DNA of 64,000 bases from Oceanobacillus oncorhynchi (lineage in GTDB: Bacteria > Bacillota > Bacilli > Bacillales > Amphibacillaceae), in NCBI RefSeq assembly GCF_000821065.1, contig NZ_CDGG01000001.1, positions 2,790,001 to 2,854,000 on the forward strand, read 5' to 3'. Shown one piece after another: positions 1 to 8,675 of this stretch. The notes beneath the pieces are model-generated. The model did no database searches and was not told the origin of the DNA. It worked only from the letters and a program-made list of their open reading frames with translations. Both the position numbers and the translations under genes were made by a program. Position 1 is the first letter of the stretch. Each line of letters begins with the position of its first letter.

Positions 1-367
1 CATCATCATATTGGGCAATCTCAGACACTAAATGACGCGGTTCCTCATAAAATCGCATTAACTTACCATCAGCTTCTCGTTTATCCAGTATATAAAAATC
101 ATCTGAAACGAGTGTGGAATCCACGTTGGCAGTTTCTCCGAATTCCTCCAGTAAGAATTCCGCTGCGTCCCTCGGCAGCCCATCATCTAATTCATCCAGT
201 TCTTTCTTCAGTTGTTCTGTTAATTCACTATTGTCTTCTGTGGTTTCTTTTATTTCGTCATCAGAAGCTTTGTCAGCAGTTTTATCCGACTGCTCCTCTG
301 AATCGCTGCACCCGGCAAGGATAACAAATAAAATAATTATCAGACCGTAAAAAAATCTTTTTTTCAT
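1..367 (-). CDS. Putative lipoprotein, 3' end outside window
   Basis: Translation from the ATG at 367 gives a lipoprotein signal peptide: MKKR, a hydrophobic stretch, then the lipobox LAGC with the acylated Cys near residue 20. A long acidic, low-complexity linker rich in Asp, Glu and Lys follows, then a more ordered part around residues 65-122. A GGATGG ribosome site lies just upstream. The gene runs off the left edge, so only about 122 residues are visible and the functional domain cannot be identified. It is probably anchored on the outer face of the membrane. Function unknown. Confidence 0.75.
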   Translation of the reverse strand, partial: MKKRFFYGLIIILFVILAGCSDSEEQSDKTADKASDDEIKETTEDNSELTEQLKKELDELDDGLPRDAAEFLLEEFGETANVDSTLVSDDFYILDKREADGKLMRFYEEPRHLVSEIAQYDD

Positions 368-500
368 CCAATTCCATCCTTTGTTTGAAAATTAATTCTT
401 TTGCTAATTAAATATCGAAAAATAACTATATCCTACAATTCATTATTTGTTAACCCTTGGTCATAGTGGCATAGTTGAAAACATCAGCTGCTGTATTAGA

Positions 501-920
501 TTACTTTACTATCAGCGCCGGGCAGTTCACCCGCTTCATCACTTTATGGCTGACACTTCCTAAAACCATCTCCTGAAGCGTATTTAAACCGCGGCTGCCG
601 ATGATAACCATATCTACTTTTTGCTGATTGGCGTACTGAACAATTTCGGGACCGGGCTTTCCACGCAGAATCGTTGTTTGATAGGCTGCATTTGCCTGGT
701 TTAGAACCTGGATGACTTTCGAATTCTTTTTACGGCGTTCTAAGTCAACGGCTTCACTGGAATTTGCATGGAGAACATCTGACTTTGATTTTTCAATATC
801 AATGACATACACCACGTCAATAACGGATTCTTTATCAAATGAAGCCACTTTAACCGCTTCTTGAGCAGCACGCACCGCGTTTTCTGAACCATCTGAAGCA
901 AGTAAGATATGTTTATACAT
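501..920 (-). CDS. Universal stress protein, UspA family
   Basis: A 139-residue single Usp domain. It begins with the typical MYKHILLASDGS strand (the Asp near residue 10 contacts adenine in the family) and ends with the ATP-binding pattern G-2x-G-9x-G-S seen as GSRGLNTLQEMVLGS, so it is likely an ATP-binding rather than a non-binding Usp. An AAGGAGAG ribosome site precedes the ATG. It lies 15 bases downstream of the SulP transporter gene on the same strand and is almost certainly co-transcribed. SulP-Usp pairs recur in bacteria, suggesting stress- or energy-dependent control of anion transport. Family certain; specific role inferred. Confidence 0.93.
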   Translation of the reverse strand: MYKHILLASDGSENAVRAAQEAVKVASFDKESVIDVVYVIDIEKSKSDVLHANSSEAVDLERRKKNSKVIQVLNQANAAYQTTILRGKPGPEIVQYANQQKVDMVIIGSRGLNTLQEMVLGSVSHKVMKRVNCPALIVK

Positions 921-935
921 GAAATATCTCTCCTT

Positions 936-2369
936 TTAATGTGAGGATAGAACCCCATTTAATTTATCCATTATTTTTTTACTTGAACTATCCAGTTCGA
1001 CAAGCTCCACCTGAATTCCTTTGGATTTTAACAGTTCCGATACTTTTAAAATGGCGCCGACACCAGAATCATCCCAAACGCGGCTGTCAGAGAAATCAAT
1101 CTGGATTTTTTTACTCTGGATATTCGCTTTTTTAAAGTAATCAACAAATCCATCGATGGAAGCGAAAAAGAGCTGCCCATGAATGCTGTAACGATTACCG
1201 TCTTTGGAAATTTTAACAGTTGAAATTTTTATTACAAAGAAAATAGCACTTAACAGCACTCCGGCAAGAACTCCTTTGGATAAATCATGGGTGTAGACGA
1301 CGATGATAACAGTAGTTAACATCACGATGGCATCTGTACGTGGAGCCTTTATTAAATAGTTAAAGGAGCTCCAATCAAATGTTCCGATACTTACCATAAT
1401 CATAATGCCGACTAAAACAGGCATGGGGATTTGAACAACCAGATCACCCAGTACAATAATGAGAAACATTAAAAAAATACCGGCAATGAACGTAGATAAA
1501 CGTCCGCGCCCGCCAGATTTTACATTAATCACCGACTGGCCGATCATCGCACAGCCGGCCATTCCGCCAAAGAATCCGGTAATAAAATTGGCTATTCCTT
1601 GCCCGCGCGCTTCCCCGTTTTTATTGCTTTCCGTTCCAGTCATATCATCGACAATCTGTGAGGTAAGCAGGGTTTCCAGCAACCCGACAATCGCCATGGA
1701 TAACGCATATGGAAATATAATTTGCAGCGTTTCAAATGTCCACGGTACATTCGGAATAAAAAAAGACGGAAGTGTCTGAGTGATTGTTCCAAGATCCCCT
1801 ACTGTATTAAGGTTGACGCCGCTGAATATGGCAATGGATGTTAATGCGACAATAGCAATCAATGGAGCTGGAATTACTTTGATAAACCGTGGTAAAGTAT
1901 ATACTAGGATTAACGTAATCCCCACAAATAGATAAGTCATGGTCGATATACCGATAAAATGCTCCAGCTGGGCCATAAAAATCAAAATAGCTAATGCATT
2001 GACAAAGCCAATCATGACGGCATTTGGAACAAATTTCATGACTTTAGCAACCTTGCAAATACCAAAGATAAGCTGAATAATACCTGTTAAAATGGTGGCT
2101 GCCAAAAGATAGTCGAGACCATAATCTCTGACCAGTGGAACCATAAGTAATGCCATTGCTCCGGTAGCTGCGGAAATCATTCCCGGCCGGCCGCCGGCAA
2201 AAGAAATGACTACAGCAATAATAAATGAGGTATATAATCCGACCATTGGATCAACACCTGCTATGATGGAGAAAGCTATTGCTTCCGGAATAAGAGCGAG
2301 CGCAACGACAATGCCGGATAAGATGTCAGCCCGGATATTACCGAACCATTGTTGTTTTAAAGTTTGCAT
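936..2369 (-). CDS. SulP family anion transporter with STAS domain
   Basis: A 477-residue SLC26/SulP protein. The N-terminal portion (about 10-375) is a run of hydrophobic helices with family motifs such as the early [17 protein letters not shown] stretch; the C-terminal 90 or so residues form a soluble STAS domain ([18 protein letters not shown]). The ATG at 2369 is chosen because AAAGGAG sits six bases upstream; the GTG at 2399 lies upstream of that site and has none of its own. SulP members carry sulfate, bicarbonate or other anions; the substrate cannot be read from sequence. First gene of a two-gene operon with the downstream UspA gene, and divergent from the recombinase-like gene at 2460. 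Confidence 0.92.
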   Translation of the reverse strand: MQTLKQQWFGNIRADILSGIVVALALIPEAIAFSIIAGVDPMVGLYTSFIIAVVISFAGGRPGMISAATGAMALLMVPLVRDYGLDYLLAATILTGIIQLIFGICKVAKVMKFVPNAVMIGFVNALAILIFMAQLEHFIGISTMTYLFVGITLILVYTLPRFIKVIPAPLIAIVALTSIAIFSGVNLNTVGDLGTITQTLPSFFIPNVPWTFETLQIIFPYALSMAIVGLLETLLTSQIVDDMTGTESNKNGEARGQGIANFITGFFGGMAGCAMIGQSVINVKSGGRGRLSTFIAGIFLMFLIIVLGDLVVQIPMPVLVGIMIMVSIGTFDWSSFNYLIKAPRTDAIVMLTTVIIVVYTHDLSKGVLAGVLLSAIFFVIKISTVKISKDGNRYSIHGQLFFASIDGFVDYFKKANIQSKKIQIDFSDSRVWDDSGVGAILKVSELLKSKGIQVELVELDSSSKKIMDKLNGVLSSH

Positions 2370-2459
2370 GATAAACTCCTTTTCTAAAATTCTTTTCACA
2401 TTGTAGCACTAACTTTCCCAAAAAGGAACCCTTCAGGGAAATAAATAGGAGCGGATAAT

Positions 2460-3011
2460 ATGATATATGGCTATACAAGACCGTTATATAACGATAAACA
2501 TTCTCAAAATCAACTAGTATCTTTAAAGGGAAAATGTGACCGGATTTTTCAAGAAGCACATGGAACGCCGAAAAAACGAATCCAGCTGGAGAATCTATTG
2601 ATGGAGATGCAATCAGGAGACAGTATCCTTGTAGAAAAAATGATTGCCTTAGCGGATACCTTTCACCACTTGATGGAAGTATTAAAAGTATGTGAAAAAG
2701 ATAATGTGAAAATCCATTTTCTGAATGAGGATATTCAAAGTGATACGCTGCTAAACATTCATTTACAGGACATGATGGCATATATTCTGCAATTCCAATC
2801 AGACAGTATTAAACAATCTACAACGCAAGGGATGTATGAGGCGAAGCAGCAGGGGAAAACCATTGGGCGTCCTAAGAAATCGGATGAAAATATTAAAAAG
2901 GCGATTGCGATGTATCAGGATGGCTTTAAATTATTTGATATTAAAAATGAAACAGGGATAAGTAAGTCAACGCTTTATCGTTATTTGGAATCATTTGAAG
3001 GGGAAAATTGA
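2460..3011 (+). CDS. Serine-recombinase homologue lacking catalytic residues
   Basis: A 183-residue protein with the layout of a small resolvase/invertase: an N-terminal MIYGY strand, a long helix (about 105-130), a GRP hinge near 138 and a C-terminal Hin-type helix-turn-helix (about 145-180). In active members the start reads YARVS and a later motif reads LDRLGRS. Here these are YTRPL and MIALADT, so the nucleophilic Ser and both catalytic Arg residues are gone, while the DNA-binding end is intact. It therefore probably binds DNA without cutting it, as a regulator or structural protein. Divergent from sulP with about 90 bases between the starts. Ribosome site AGGAGCGG. Confidence 0.85.
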   Translation: MIYGYTRPLYNDKHSQNQLVSLKGKCDRIFQEAHGTPKKRIQLENLLMEMQSGDSILVEKMIALADTFHHLMEVLKVCEKDNVKIHFLNEDIQSDTLLNIHLQDMMAYILQFQSDSIKQSTTQGMYEAKQQGKTIGRPKKSDENIKKAIAMYQDGFKLFDIKNETGISKSTLYRYLESFEGEN

Positions 3012-3015
3012 TTTG

Positions 3016-3077
3016 GGAAGATATTGGAGCTATCTATTGATATTTGCAGATGAGGTTCTTCTAGTCCAATATCTTCC
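3016..3077. repeat. 13-bp perfect inverted repeat with 36-base loop
   Basis: GGAAGATATTGGA (3016-3028) is repeated as its exact reverse complement at 3065-3077, starting five bases after the recombinase-like stop codon. There is no T-run on either side, so it is not a classic intrinsic terminator. It may be an RNA hairpin that ends or stabilises the transcript, or a binding site. Confidence 0.6.
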
Positions 3078-3159
3078 TGCGTCAGGTTTTCTAATTTAAT
3101 TTTGTTTTCTGCCTAAAAGATGCTATTTCTAATCGTTTATTGTCCAAGTATTTTTCACC

Positions 3160-3732
3160 TTAATATGTAACACGCTTTTTCCTATCAATCAGAGGATACA
3201 CCTGAGTGATTTTTATAATAACGGCGCTGGCAATCAGTGCTTTTAAAATGTCTCCTGGTAAAAAGACCAAGGCAGAAATAGCGGTCGGTCCCCATGGAAG
3301 GTCAGATAAAATAGATAAATAGGTAACACCGATAATATTTACAATGATAACCCCGCCAAAGGTTGTAATTAATACGAGCTTCCAATAGGTCAGGTGACGA
3401 AAACTTTTTTCTGTTAAGTACCCGATAATCCATGCTGCGATCGGCCAGGATATAATATATCCTCCCGTCGGCCCGATAAGCACGCCTAAACCGCCGCGTC
3501 CGCCGGTTAATAAGGGGACTCCTACCGCAACGAGAAAAACAAAAAGCAAGACACTGAGTCCGCCTCGTTTTGCTCCTAATATTCCGCCTGCAAGCATGAT
3601 GCCAAGCGTCTGTACCACAATCGGTACAGGAATAAAAGGAACGGGAATAGGAGGGAAAATAGCCAGAACCCCCACGATTGCTGCGAATAGCGACATAAAC
3701 ATCATATCTCTTAATTTCAATTTTATTCCCAC
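3160..3732 (-). CDS. bioY: Biotin ECF transporter S component BioY
   Basis: A 190-residue membrane protein with five to six hydrophobic segments and the BioY signature pattern around PIPVPFIPVPIVVQTLGIMLAGGILG, GxxRGGLSVLLF and GPTGGYIISWP. It is the substrate-binding subunit for biotin uptake and works with the shared EcfAA'T energising module, which is not in this window. It stands alone here, with no biotin biosynthesis genes beside it. Control by the biotin repressor BirA is strongly suggested by the operator at 3777-3809 that overlaps its -35 box. Start ATG at 3732. Confidence 0.95.
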   Translation of the reverse strand: MGIKLKLRDMMFMSLFAAIVGVLAIFPPIPVPFIPVPIVVQTLGIMLAGGILGAKRGGLSVLLFVFLVAVGVPLLTGGRGGLGVLIGPTGGYIISWPIAAWIIGYLTEKSFRHLTYWKLVLITTFGGVIIVNIIGVTYLSILSDLPWGPTAISALVFLPGDILKALIASAVIIKITQVYPLIDRKKRVTY

Positions 3733-3776
3733 GCTTTCTAGTTTTGATATTAATAGAATAAGGGAATATATACTTA

Positions 3777-3809
3777 ATTGTCAACCATTATTTTAAAATG
3801 GGTGACAAT
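3777..3809 (-). promoter_or_regulatory. BirA-type biotin operator overlapping bioY promoter
   Basis: On the minus strand the half-sites ATTGTCACCC and GGTTGACAAT are separated by 13 bases; nine of ten positions are inversely matched. Counted as TTGTCACC and GTTGACAA the spacing is 15, which fits the Gram-positive BirA operator layout as I know it. The downstream half-site contains TTGACA, which with TATTCT 18 bases later forms a plausible sigma-A promoter, so biotinyl-AMP-bound BirA would block polymerase. Confidence 0.8.
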
Positions 3810-4007
3810 GAAATGTGGAAATGTAATAAATCCTCAGGAGAACCTCTCCTTATATTCAAAAGCAGTAACAAGGCTATGTATAAGGACAGAGGGAAACTAC
3901 TGAGGAATGAAATTTAATTTAATCCTTAATTCTAGAGAATAATTATACTTCTATATCAAATTTAGTTATAGTAAAGCCAGTATTCACACATTAAAAAGCC
4001 TCTTCTT

Positions 4008-4481
4008 TTAGATTCTATTCTGGATAGGCAAGCAAATTTCACAAACATGTTTTTCAAGCATGAAAGGCATATACCGCTCCAAAATCGGTCTTGTCTCATC
4101 TAACTGATAGCCAGCACCAGCTAATTCAGAAAAAATAACCTGCCATGCTCTGTTCATTGCTTCCTGAGTATGTTCAATAGTGAAAACAGCATAGCTGCCG
4201 CCTTGTAAAATAGCCTGTTGGACACATTCATCAGTTATTTCCTGTTGGGCAGACAATACAAGCGCTGTATCGTATCTGCACGCCTCGGGAGGAACATGTG
4301 CTGGATTGTCCCAAATAATACCTAATACAACTGCATTATCTGTCAATAAATTACCCTTTGAAACATTGTTATAGGTCATCCAATGCTTAAATCTAGCCAT
4401 TAGCTGATTATTTTCCTCTCCGTATGCACCAGTTCTCCGCATATAGACAATTGGCAGATCTGAAATTTGTTCTAATTTCAT
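4008..4481 (-). CDS. GyrI-like small-molecule-binding domain protein
   Basis: A 157-residue protein resembling the GyrI/SbmC effector-binding fold that often forms the C-terminus of AraC- and MerR-type regulators. Typical pieces are the opening IVYMRRTGAYGE, VLGIIWDNPAHVPPEACRYDTALVL, the GGSYAVFTIEH strand and the ending ERYMPFMLEKH. There is no DNA-binding domain, so it is a stand-alone version; such proteins bind or hydrolyse toxic small molecules or protect gyrase. The second ATG (4481) is preferred because GGAG lies ten bases upstream, whereas the first ATG (4490) is only two bases from it. A Cys-containing tail (HVCEICLP) is unusual but unexplained. Confidence 0.85.
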   Translation of the reverse strand: MKLEQISDLPIVYMRRTGAYGEENNQLMARFKHWMTYNNVSKGNLLTDNAVVLGIIWDNPAHVPPEACRYDTALVLSAQQEITDECVQQAILQGGSYAVFTIEHTQEAMNRAWQVIFSELAGAGYQLDETRPILERYMPFMLEKHVCEICLPIQNRI

Positions 4482-4641
4482 AATAAACATTCTCCTAAAA
4501 ATATAAGTACGCCGGCGTCTATGAACATCATAAGTCCCTTTAAAATGAAAAACAACCAGAGTTTTAAAATAATTTTAAAAATGATATTTTGAAATTTTAT
4601 TATTTTTAGGTGAAAGGTTATCTGATGACGATTCTCTCCAA

Positions 4642-5325
4642 TTAATTATTATTTTCTGCGTTGTATAAATCCTTTAATTGTATTTCTTTCGTACGGTCTT
4701 TATATTGAATGTGTATTATATCTTCCTCTGTCAATTTCTTTTCTGTTCCATCAGGTAGCAATAACGTATTTTCATCTAAAAATGTATACGTAATCTCACT
4801 TCCATTTTGGTGATCACTTGCCACTTCTGAAAAATAATTTAATTTCGTATCTGCAAGGATATTCCAATTTTCATAGATAATAATTGTATCAATATACTCT
4901 TTATCTCCTGGCTGCAGCATGGCTAAAAGGTAGCGGTTATCATTTTTTGATTGAAAAGTCAGCGTAGTTGTTTGATTCTGCTGCTGAATGGTTGTTTCCA
5001 CATTATTTTCATCTGCTATCCACATATGGACAAAAAGGAAATAATAACCAATAGATAGAAGAAGAAATAGTGCCAGCAGCGATCCTGTTATCATGAAAAT
5101 CTTTCTTCTGTTTTTTGACCGAACCTTTTTCAGATAATCAATATTTCTTTTCTCATCTTTTTGCTCATGGGTGTGTTCTGCTATCAAATCCTCTTGCATT
5201 TCTTTAAAGTATTCCCGGCACTCCGCACATTGTTCCATATGTTCTTCCATCTGTTTATTTGTTTCATCACTTGTCAGGTTTTCAATATAACTAGGTACTA
5301 AATCTTTGAAGACACTATGGTTCAT
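4642..5325 (-). CDS. Zinc-finger anti-sigma factor
   Basis: A 227-residue single-pass membrane protein. Residues 1-48 form a putative anti-sigma zinc finger with the H-x3-C-x2-C pattern (HMEQCAEC). A transmembrane helix lies around 77-99 (ITGSLLALFLLLSIGYYFLF), followed by an extracytoplasmic domain of about 125 residues that would sense the signal. It overlaps the upstream sigma factor gene by four bases (ATGA), the standard coupled arrangement. By family it holds the sigma factor inactive at the membrane until envelope stress releases it. The inducing signal is unknown. Confidence 0.9.
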   Translation of the reverse strand: MNHSVFKDLVPSYIENLTSDETNKQMEEHMEQCAECREYFKEMQEDLIAEHTHEQKDEKRNIDYLKKVRSKNRRKIFMITGSLLALFLLLSIGYYFLFVHMWIADENNVETTIQQQNQTTTLTFQSKNDNRYLLAMLQPGDKEYIDTIIIYENWNILADTKLNYFSEVASDHQNGSEITYTFLDENTLLLPDGTEKKLTEEDIIHIQYKDRTKEIQLKDLYNAENNN

Positions 5326-5813
5326 TCCTTTTGGCCACCCTTTCGTAATTGTTGTTTAGCTCGATAAAATGTTACCCGGGCCCAGTTTTCTGATTCTCCG
5401 AAAATCAATCCTATTTCTTTGAAAGATAAATCCCCCAGCAGCCTGAGATAAATAATTTCACGCTTTTTCTCATCAAGCTGATGGGCTTGCTTGAAAAAAT
5501 TGATTTTATTTTCCTTCTTAAAATATTCTTCCTCCAAATGATAAGATAGCGTATCCTCATTCTGGAGCGATTCTTCTAATTGTTTCCTTTTCTTTTCCTT
5601 ATGCAGTTCTTGTAACCAGACATTTTTTGCTATAGCACACAGCCAGGTAGAAAATTTAGCTCTTCCATTGTTATGAAAGTTATCGATGGATTTAATAGCC
5701 TGATAGAATGTTTCTTGCGTCAGTTCTTCAGCCGTCTGACTATTATTGGTCAGTGTTAATAAGTATTTAAAAATAAAGTCTCCATATTCCTGATAAACCT
5801 CCTCTGTGTTCAC
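5322..5813 (-). CDS. ECF-type RNA polymerase sigma factor
   Basis: A 163-residue sigma-70 family protein with region 2 (about 8-75, including TAEELTQETFYQAIKSIDNF and FSTWLCAIAKNVW) and region 4 (about 112-158, with REIIYLRLLGDLSFKEIGLIFGESENWARVTFYRAKQQL). No region 1 or 3 is present, as expected for extracytoplasmic function sigma factors. The start is GTG at 5813, behind a perfect GAGGAGG site. It is co-transcribed with the anti-sigma gene. A TGTAAC element about 75 bases upstream of the start could be an autoregulatory ECF -35 box; this is tentative. Closest named B. subtilis relative not determined. Confidence 0.93.
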   Translation of the reverse strand: MNTEEVYQEYGDFIFKYLLTLTNNSQTAEELTQETFYQAIKSIDNFHNNGRAKFSTWLCAIAKNVWLQELHKEKKRKQLEESLQNEDTLSYHLEEEYFKKENKINFFKQAHQLDEKKREIIYLRLLGDLSFKEIGLIFGESENWARVTFYRAKQQLRKGGQKE

Positions 5814-6170
5814 GTTTTACCTCCTCTCAATGGTAATCTGATTAATGATTGTTAAATGTTTAATCATCTATATATCCAAGAATTTACTGATTCGTTACAA
5901 TATTTTTTTCCAACTCTATTATTTTCTGCTATTTACCTTCTTCTGTAAACAATGAGCAGCAGGTCTAAATAGAGGGAACACAGCTGTATCGGGAGAATAA
6001 TAGGTCTCTAAATGATAAACAAACGAATCAAAAACAGTCTCATCGTTCATAGAACATATTAAAAGAAAAGTGGAAAATATATATTAATCCTATAAATTCT
6101 TGAAATTCATTTGTATAATGACCATAGATATCAGTTAACAGCAATGAAACAGATAAATGGAGGGACAGCT
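5814..6170. other. Intergenic region between sigma factor and response regulator
   Basis: About 357 bases with no credible gene. It should carry the divergent promoters of the sigma/anti-sigma operon (left) and the two-component operon (right; TATAAT at about 6114). No terminator or strong repeat seen. Confidence 0.5.
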
Positions 6171-6872
6171 ATGAAATTACTCATTGTAGAAGACGATAAA
6201 ACAATTGCTTCCGGCTTGGAGTATTCCCTAAGCCAAGAAGGCTATGAAGTAATCGTCTGTCATCATGCGCAAGGAGCAGAGGAAAGGATAGACACAGAGA
6301 TAGACAGCATTTCTCTATGCTTATTTGATTTATCTTTGCCTGATGGCAGCGGCTATGATTTATGCCGGCGTGTCAAAGAAAGTGCAGATGTCCCGGTTAT
6401 ATTTCTAACCGTTGCCGATGATGAAGTGAACGTGGTAATGGGACTGGATATAGGGGCAGATGATTATATTACCAAGCCATTTCGTATACGTGAATTAAGT
6501 GCACGGATTAAAACCGTGCTCAGGCGTTATCAAAAAAATAACACGCAGGAGAAGGATTCTGTCCACCTTGATTCGCTGGAGGTATTTCCGTTAGAAGGAA
6601 AAGTATATAAAGCAAATATAGAACTTGCATTAACCGCACTGGAATATAGGCTGTTGATGATTTTTATCAACCACCGCGGGCAGATATTGTCTCGGGAACA
6701 GCTGCTGGAACAGATATGGGATGTGGCTGGCGAGTTTGTCAACGATAATACGCTTACGGTGTATATTAAACGGCTTCGAAAGAAAATTGAAGATAATCCG
6801 CAGCAGCCGGCAATCATAGAAACAGTCAGAGGGCTGGGATACAGAATGGCGGCAGAAGATGTTACGAAATAA
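6171..6872 (+). CDS. OmpR-family response regulator
   Basis: A 233-residue two-component regulator. The receiver domain (1-115) has the acidic pair at 8-9, the phospho-acceptor Asp53 in LFDLSLPDGSG, and the TKPF lysine. A winged-helix DNA-binding domain follows (about 135-228), ending in ETVRGLGYRM. The ATG at 6171 is chosen over an upstream in-frame ATG because GGAGGGA sits directly before it. Its 3' end overlaps the histidine kinase by 14 bases and the ABC transporter genes follow, so it likely activates that transporter. The palindrome at 7905 is a candidate target site. Confidence 0.95.
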   Translation: MKLLIVEDDKTIASGLEYSLSQEGYEVIVCHHAQGAEERIDTEIDSISLCLFDLSLPDGSGYDLCRRVKESADVPVIFLTVADDEVNVVMGLDIGADDYITKPFRIRELSARIKTVLRRYQKNNTQEKDSVHLDSLEVFPLEGKVYKANIELALTALEYRLLMIFINHRGQILSREQLLEQIWDVAGEFVNDNTLTVYIKRLRKKIEDNPQQPAIIETVRGLGYRMAAEDVTK

Positions 6873-7866
6873 AGAAATCTGTTTTTTTCTCACTTCCACG
6901 GTATTGATTTTAGGAATCGGCATGCTATTAGGATATATGCATTCTCCTGTCACAGCTGTCTATATTGTGATTGTGGGCGGGAGCCTGGCGAGTTGCTATA
7001 TGGTATGGATGGCCTGGCGCTATCAGCGGATTATCCAGTTATCCGGTTATTTACGAAAAATTATGGCAGGAGATACCGCGCTCGATGTCCGGGATAATAG
7101 AGAAGGGGACCTCAGTATATTAAAAAATGAAATCTATAAAATGACCCGGATGCTATCTGAACAGCAGGAAGGGCTGCAGAAGGATAAAGAAAAACTCACG
7201 GATGCAATCTCCGATATTTCTCATCAAATCAAAACGCCGCTGACTTCGATGACCGTAATGGCTGATTTATTAAGCAATCCGAATATCGAGACGGAAAAGC
7301 GGCATGAATTTACATATCATATTCGCAGGCAATTAGAACGGATGGAATGGCTTGTATCCTCGTTATTAAAGCTTTCCAAAATCGATGCGGGAACTACTTT
7401 ATTCAGCAAGGAAAAGGTTGAAGTGGACCAGCTTATACAAGAAGTTGTTGCACCAATGGAGATTCCTGTGGAGCTGAAGGAGATAGAGCTGGAGATAGAA
7501 GAAAAGCCGGGGGTGACTTTTATAGGCGATAAAAATTGGACGAAAGAGGCTTGTATTAATATTTTAAAGAATGCAATAGAACACACCCCGCATGGCGGAA
7601 AAGTCTCCATCTCTTATGAGGAAAATGCTATTTTTACAGAAATACGAATTAATGATAATGGCAAAGGTATCGAGAAAGCAGAGCTTCCACATATTTTTAA
7701 ACGTTTTTATAAAGGAAGTCAGGCGGCTGATGGCAGTGTTGGTATTGGTTTGGCGATGGCTTATTCGATTGTTGCTAATCAGCAGGGAGATATTGAAGTA
7801 ATAAGTGAATCTGGAAAAGGAACCACTTTTTTAATTAAATTCTATCAGGGAGAAGCAGCTCGCTAA
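6859..7866 (+). CDS. Sensor histidine kinase, short extracellular loop
   Basis: A 335-residue kinase. Two transmembrane helices (about 8-26 and 31-52) are joined by only a few residues, so it cannot bind a ligand outside through a large domain; this is the intramembrane-sensing layout that usually relies on a partner transporter. A HAMP-like linker follows, then HisKA with His122 in DISHQIKTPLTSM, then the HATPase domain with the N box ILKNAIEHTP, G1 DNGKGI and G2 GSVGIGLAMAYSI. It overlaps the regulator gene and lies upstream of the ATPase and permease genes, forming one module. Confidence 0.94.
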   Translation: MLRNKEICFFLTSTVLILGIGMLLGYMHSPVTAVYIVIVGGSLASCYMVWMAWRYQRIIQLSGYLRKIMAGDTALDVRDNREGDLSILKNEIYKMTRMLSEQQEGLQKDKEKLTDAISDISHQIKTPLTSMTVMADLLSNPNIETEKRHEFTYHIRRQLERMEWLVSSLLKLSKIDAGTTLFSKEKVEVDQLIQEVVAPMEIPVELKEIELEIEEKPGVTFIGDKNWTKEACINILKNAIEHTPHGGKVSISYEENAIFTEIRINDNGKGIEKAELPHIFKRFYKGSQAADGSVGIGLAMAYSIVANQQGDIEVISESGKGTTFLIKFYQGEAAR

Positions 7867-7904
7867 ATGAAGTTTCACTTTATCAGCAGGTTATGTCATC
7901 ATAA

Positions 7905-7943
7905 GTGACAATATTGTCACTGTTATTGTCACCATCCCGTCAC
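7905..7943. promoter_or_regulatory. Candidate response-regulator operator of the ABC transporter genes
   Basis: A perfect 16-bp palindrome GTGACAATATTGTCAC (7905-7920) is followed by two more TCAC direct copies at 12- and 11-base spacing (TTGTCAC at 7926-7932 and CGTCAC at 7938-7943), about one helical turn apart. It lies in the gap between the kinase and the ATPase gene. This is the layout expected for cooperative binding of an OmpR-type dimer that boosts transporter expression. Confidence 0.6.
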
Positions 7944-7991
7944 CTTAGACAGGTAAAGTTGGGAATAAAGGAAAATAAGGAGGAAATTGTA

Positions 7992-8675
7992 GTGGAATTA
8001 ATGCGGGTTGAAAATTTGTCTAAAGTGTACGGAAAAGGTGACACGGCAGTAAAAGCATTGGATAATGTATCATTTTCCGTGGAGCAGGGGGAGTTTGTAG
8101 CAATTATTGGACCGTCTGGTTCCGGGAAATCGACACTGCTTCATTTGCTGGGTGGTGTGGACCGGCCGACGGATGGCAAGGTATTTATAGAGAATACAGA
8201 TATCTATGAATTAAATGAAACACAGTTAGCTGTTTTTCGCAGGAGACAGATTGGCTTAATTTATCAGTTTTACAATCTCCTGCCAATTTTAACTGTTGAG
8301 GAAAATATTACGTTGCCAATGCTGTTAGATTCTCATCAGGTGGAAAAAAAGCACTTTAAGGAATTGATAGAGATTCTTGGGCTTAAAGACCGATTAGATT
8401 ATTTACCGAATCAGCTATCTGGGGGCCAGCAGCAGCGTGTATCCATTGGCAGAGCTCTAATCAGTAATCCGTCTATTATTCTTGCGGATGAGCCGACGGG
8501 GAATTTAGACAGTAAGAATAGTAAAGAAATCATTGATTTATTAAAACTATTTAATAAATCATATCACCAGACATTGGTCGTCATTACCCATGATGAACGA
8601 ATTGCCCTTCAGGCTGATCGGATTATTTCCATTGAGGATGGTGTGATCGCCAAGGACGAGGTGATTCGCCAATGA
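7992..8675 (+). CDS. ABC transporter ATP-binding protein (MacB/LolD type)
   Basis: A 227-residue ATPase with Walker [11 protein letters not shown]-loop, signature [15 protein letters not shown], Walker [13 protein letters not shown] and the switch His in VITHD. The subfamily is the one that pairs with FtsX/MacB permeases for peptide or lipid-linked substrates. The GTG at 7992 is chosen because AAGGAGG lies eight bases upstream; ATG 8001 is a possible alternative. It overlaps the permease gene by four bases. Complete and probably functional. Confidence 0.94.
   Translation: MELMRVENLSKVYGKGDTAVKALDNVSFSVEQGEFVAIIGPSGSGKSTLLHLLGGVDRPTDGKVFIENTDIYELNETQLAVFRRRQIGLIYQFYNLLPILTVEENITLPMLLDSHQVEKKHFKELIEILGLKDRLDYLPNQLSGGQQQRVSIGRALISNPSIILADEPTGNLDSKNSKEIIDLLKLFNKSYHQTLVVITHDERIALQADRIISIEDGVIAKDEVIRQ

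Noticed and set aside
2338-2781. 147-codon minus-strand frame opposite the recombinase homologue
   Set aside because: It overlaps the clear recombinase-like gene and the sulP start, has no ribosome site and no domain-like pattern.
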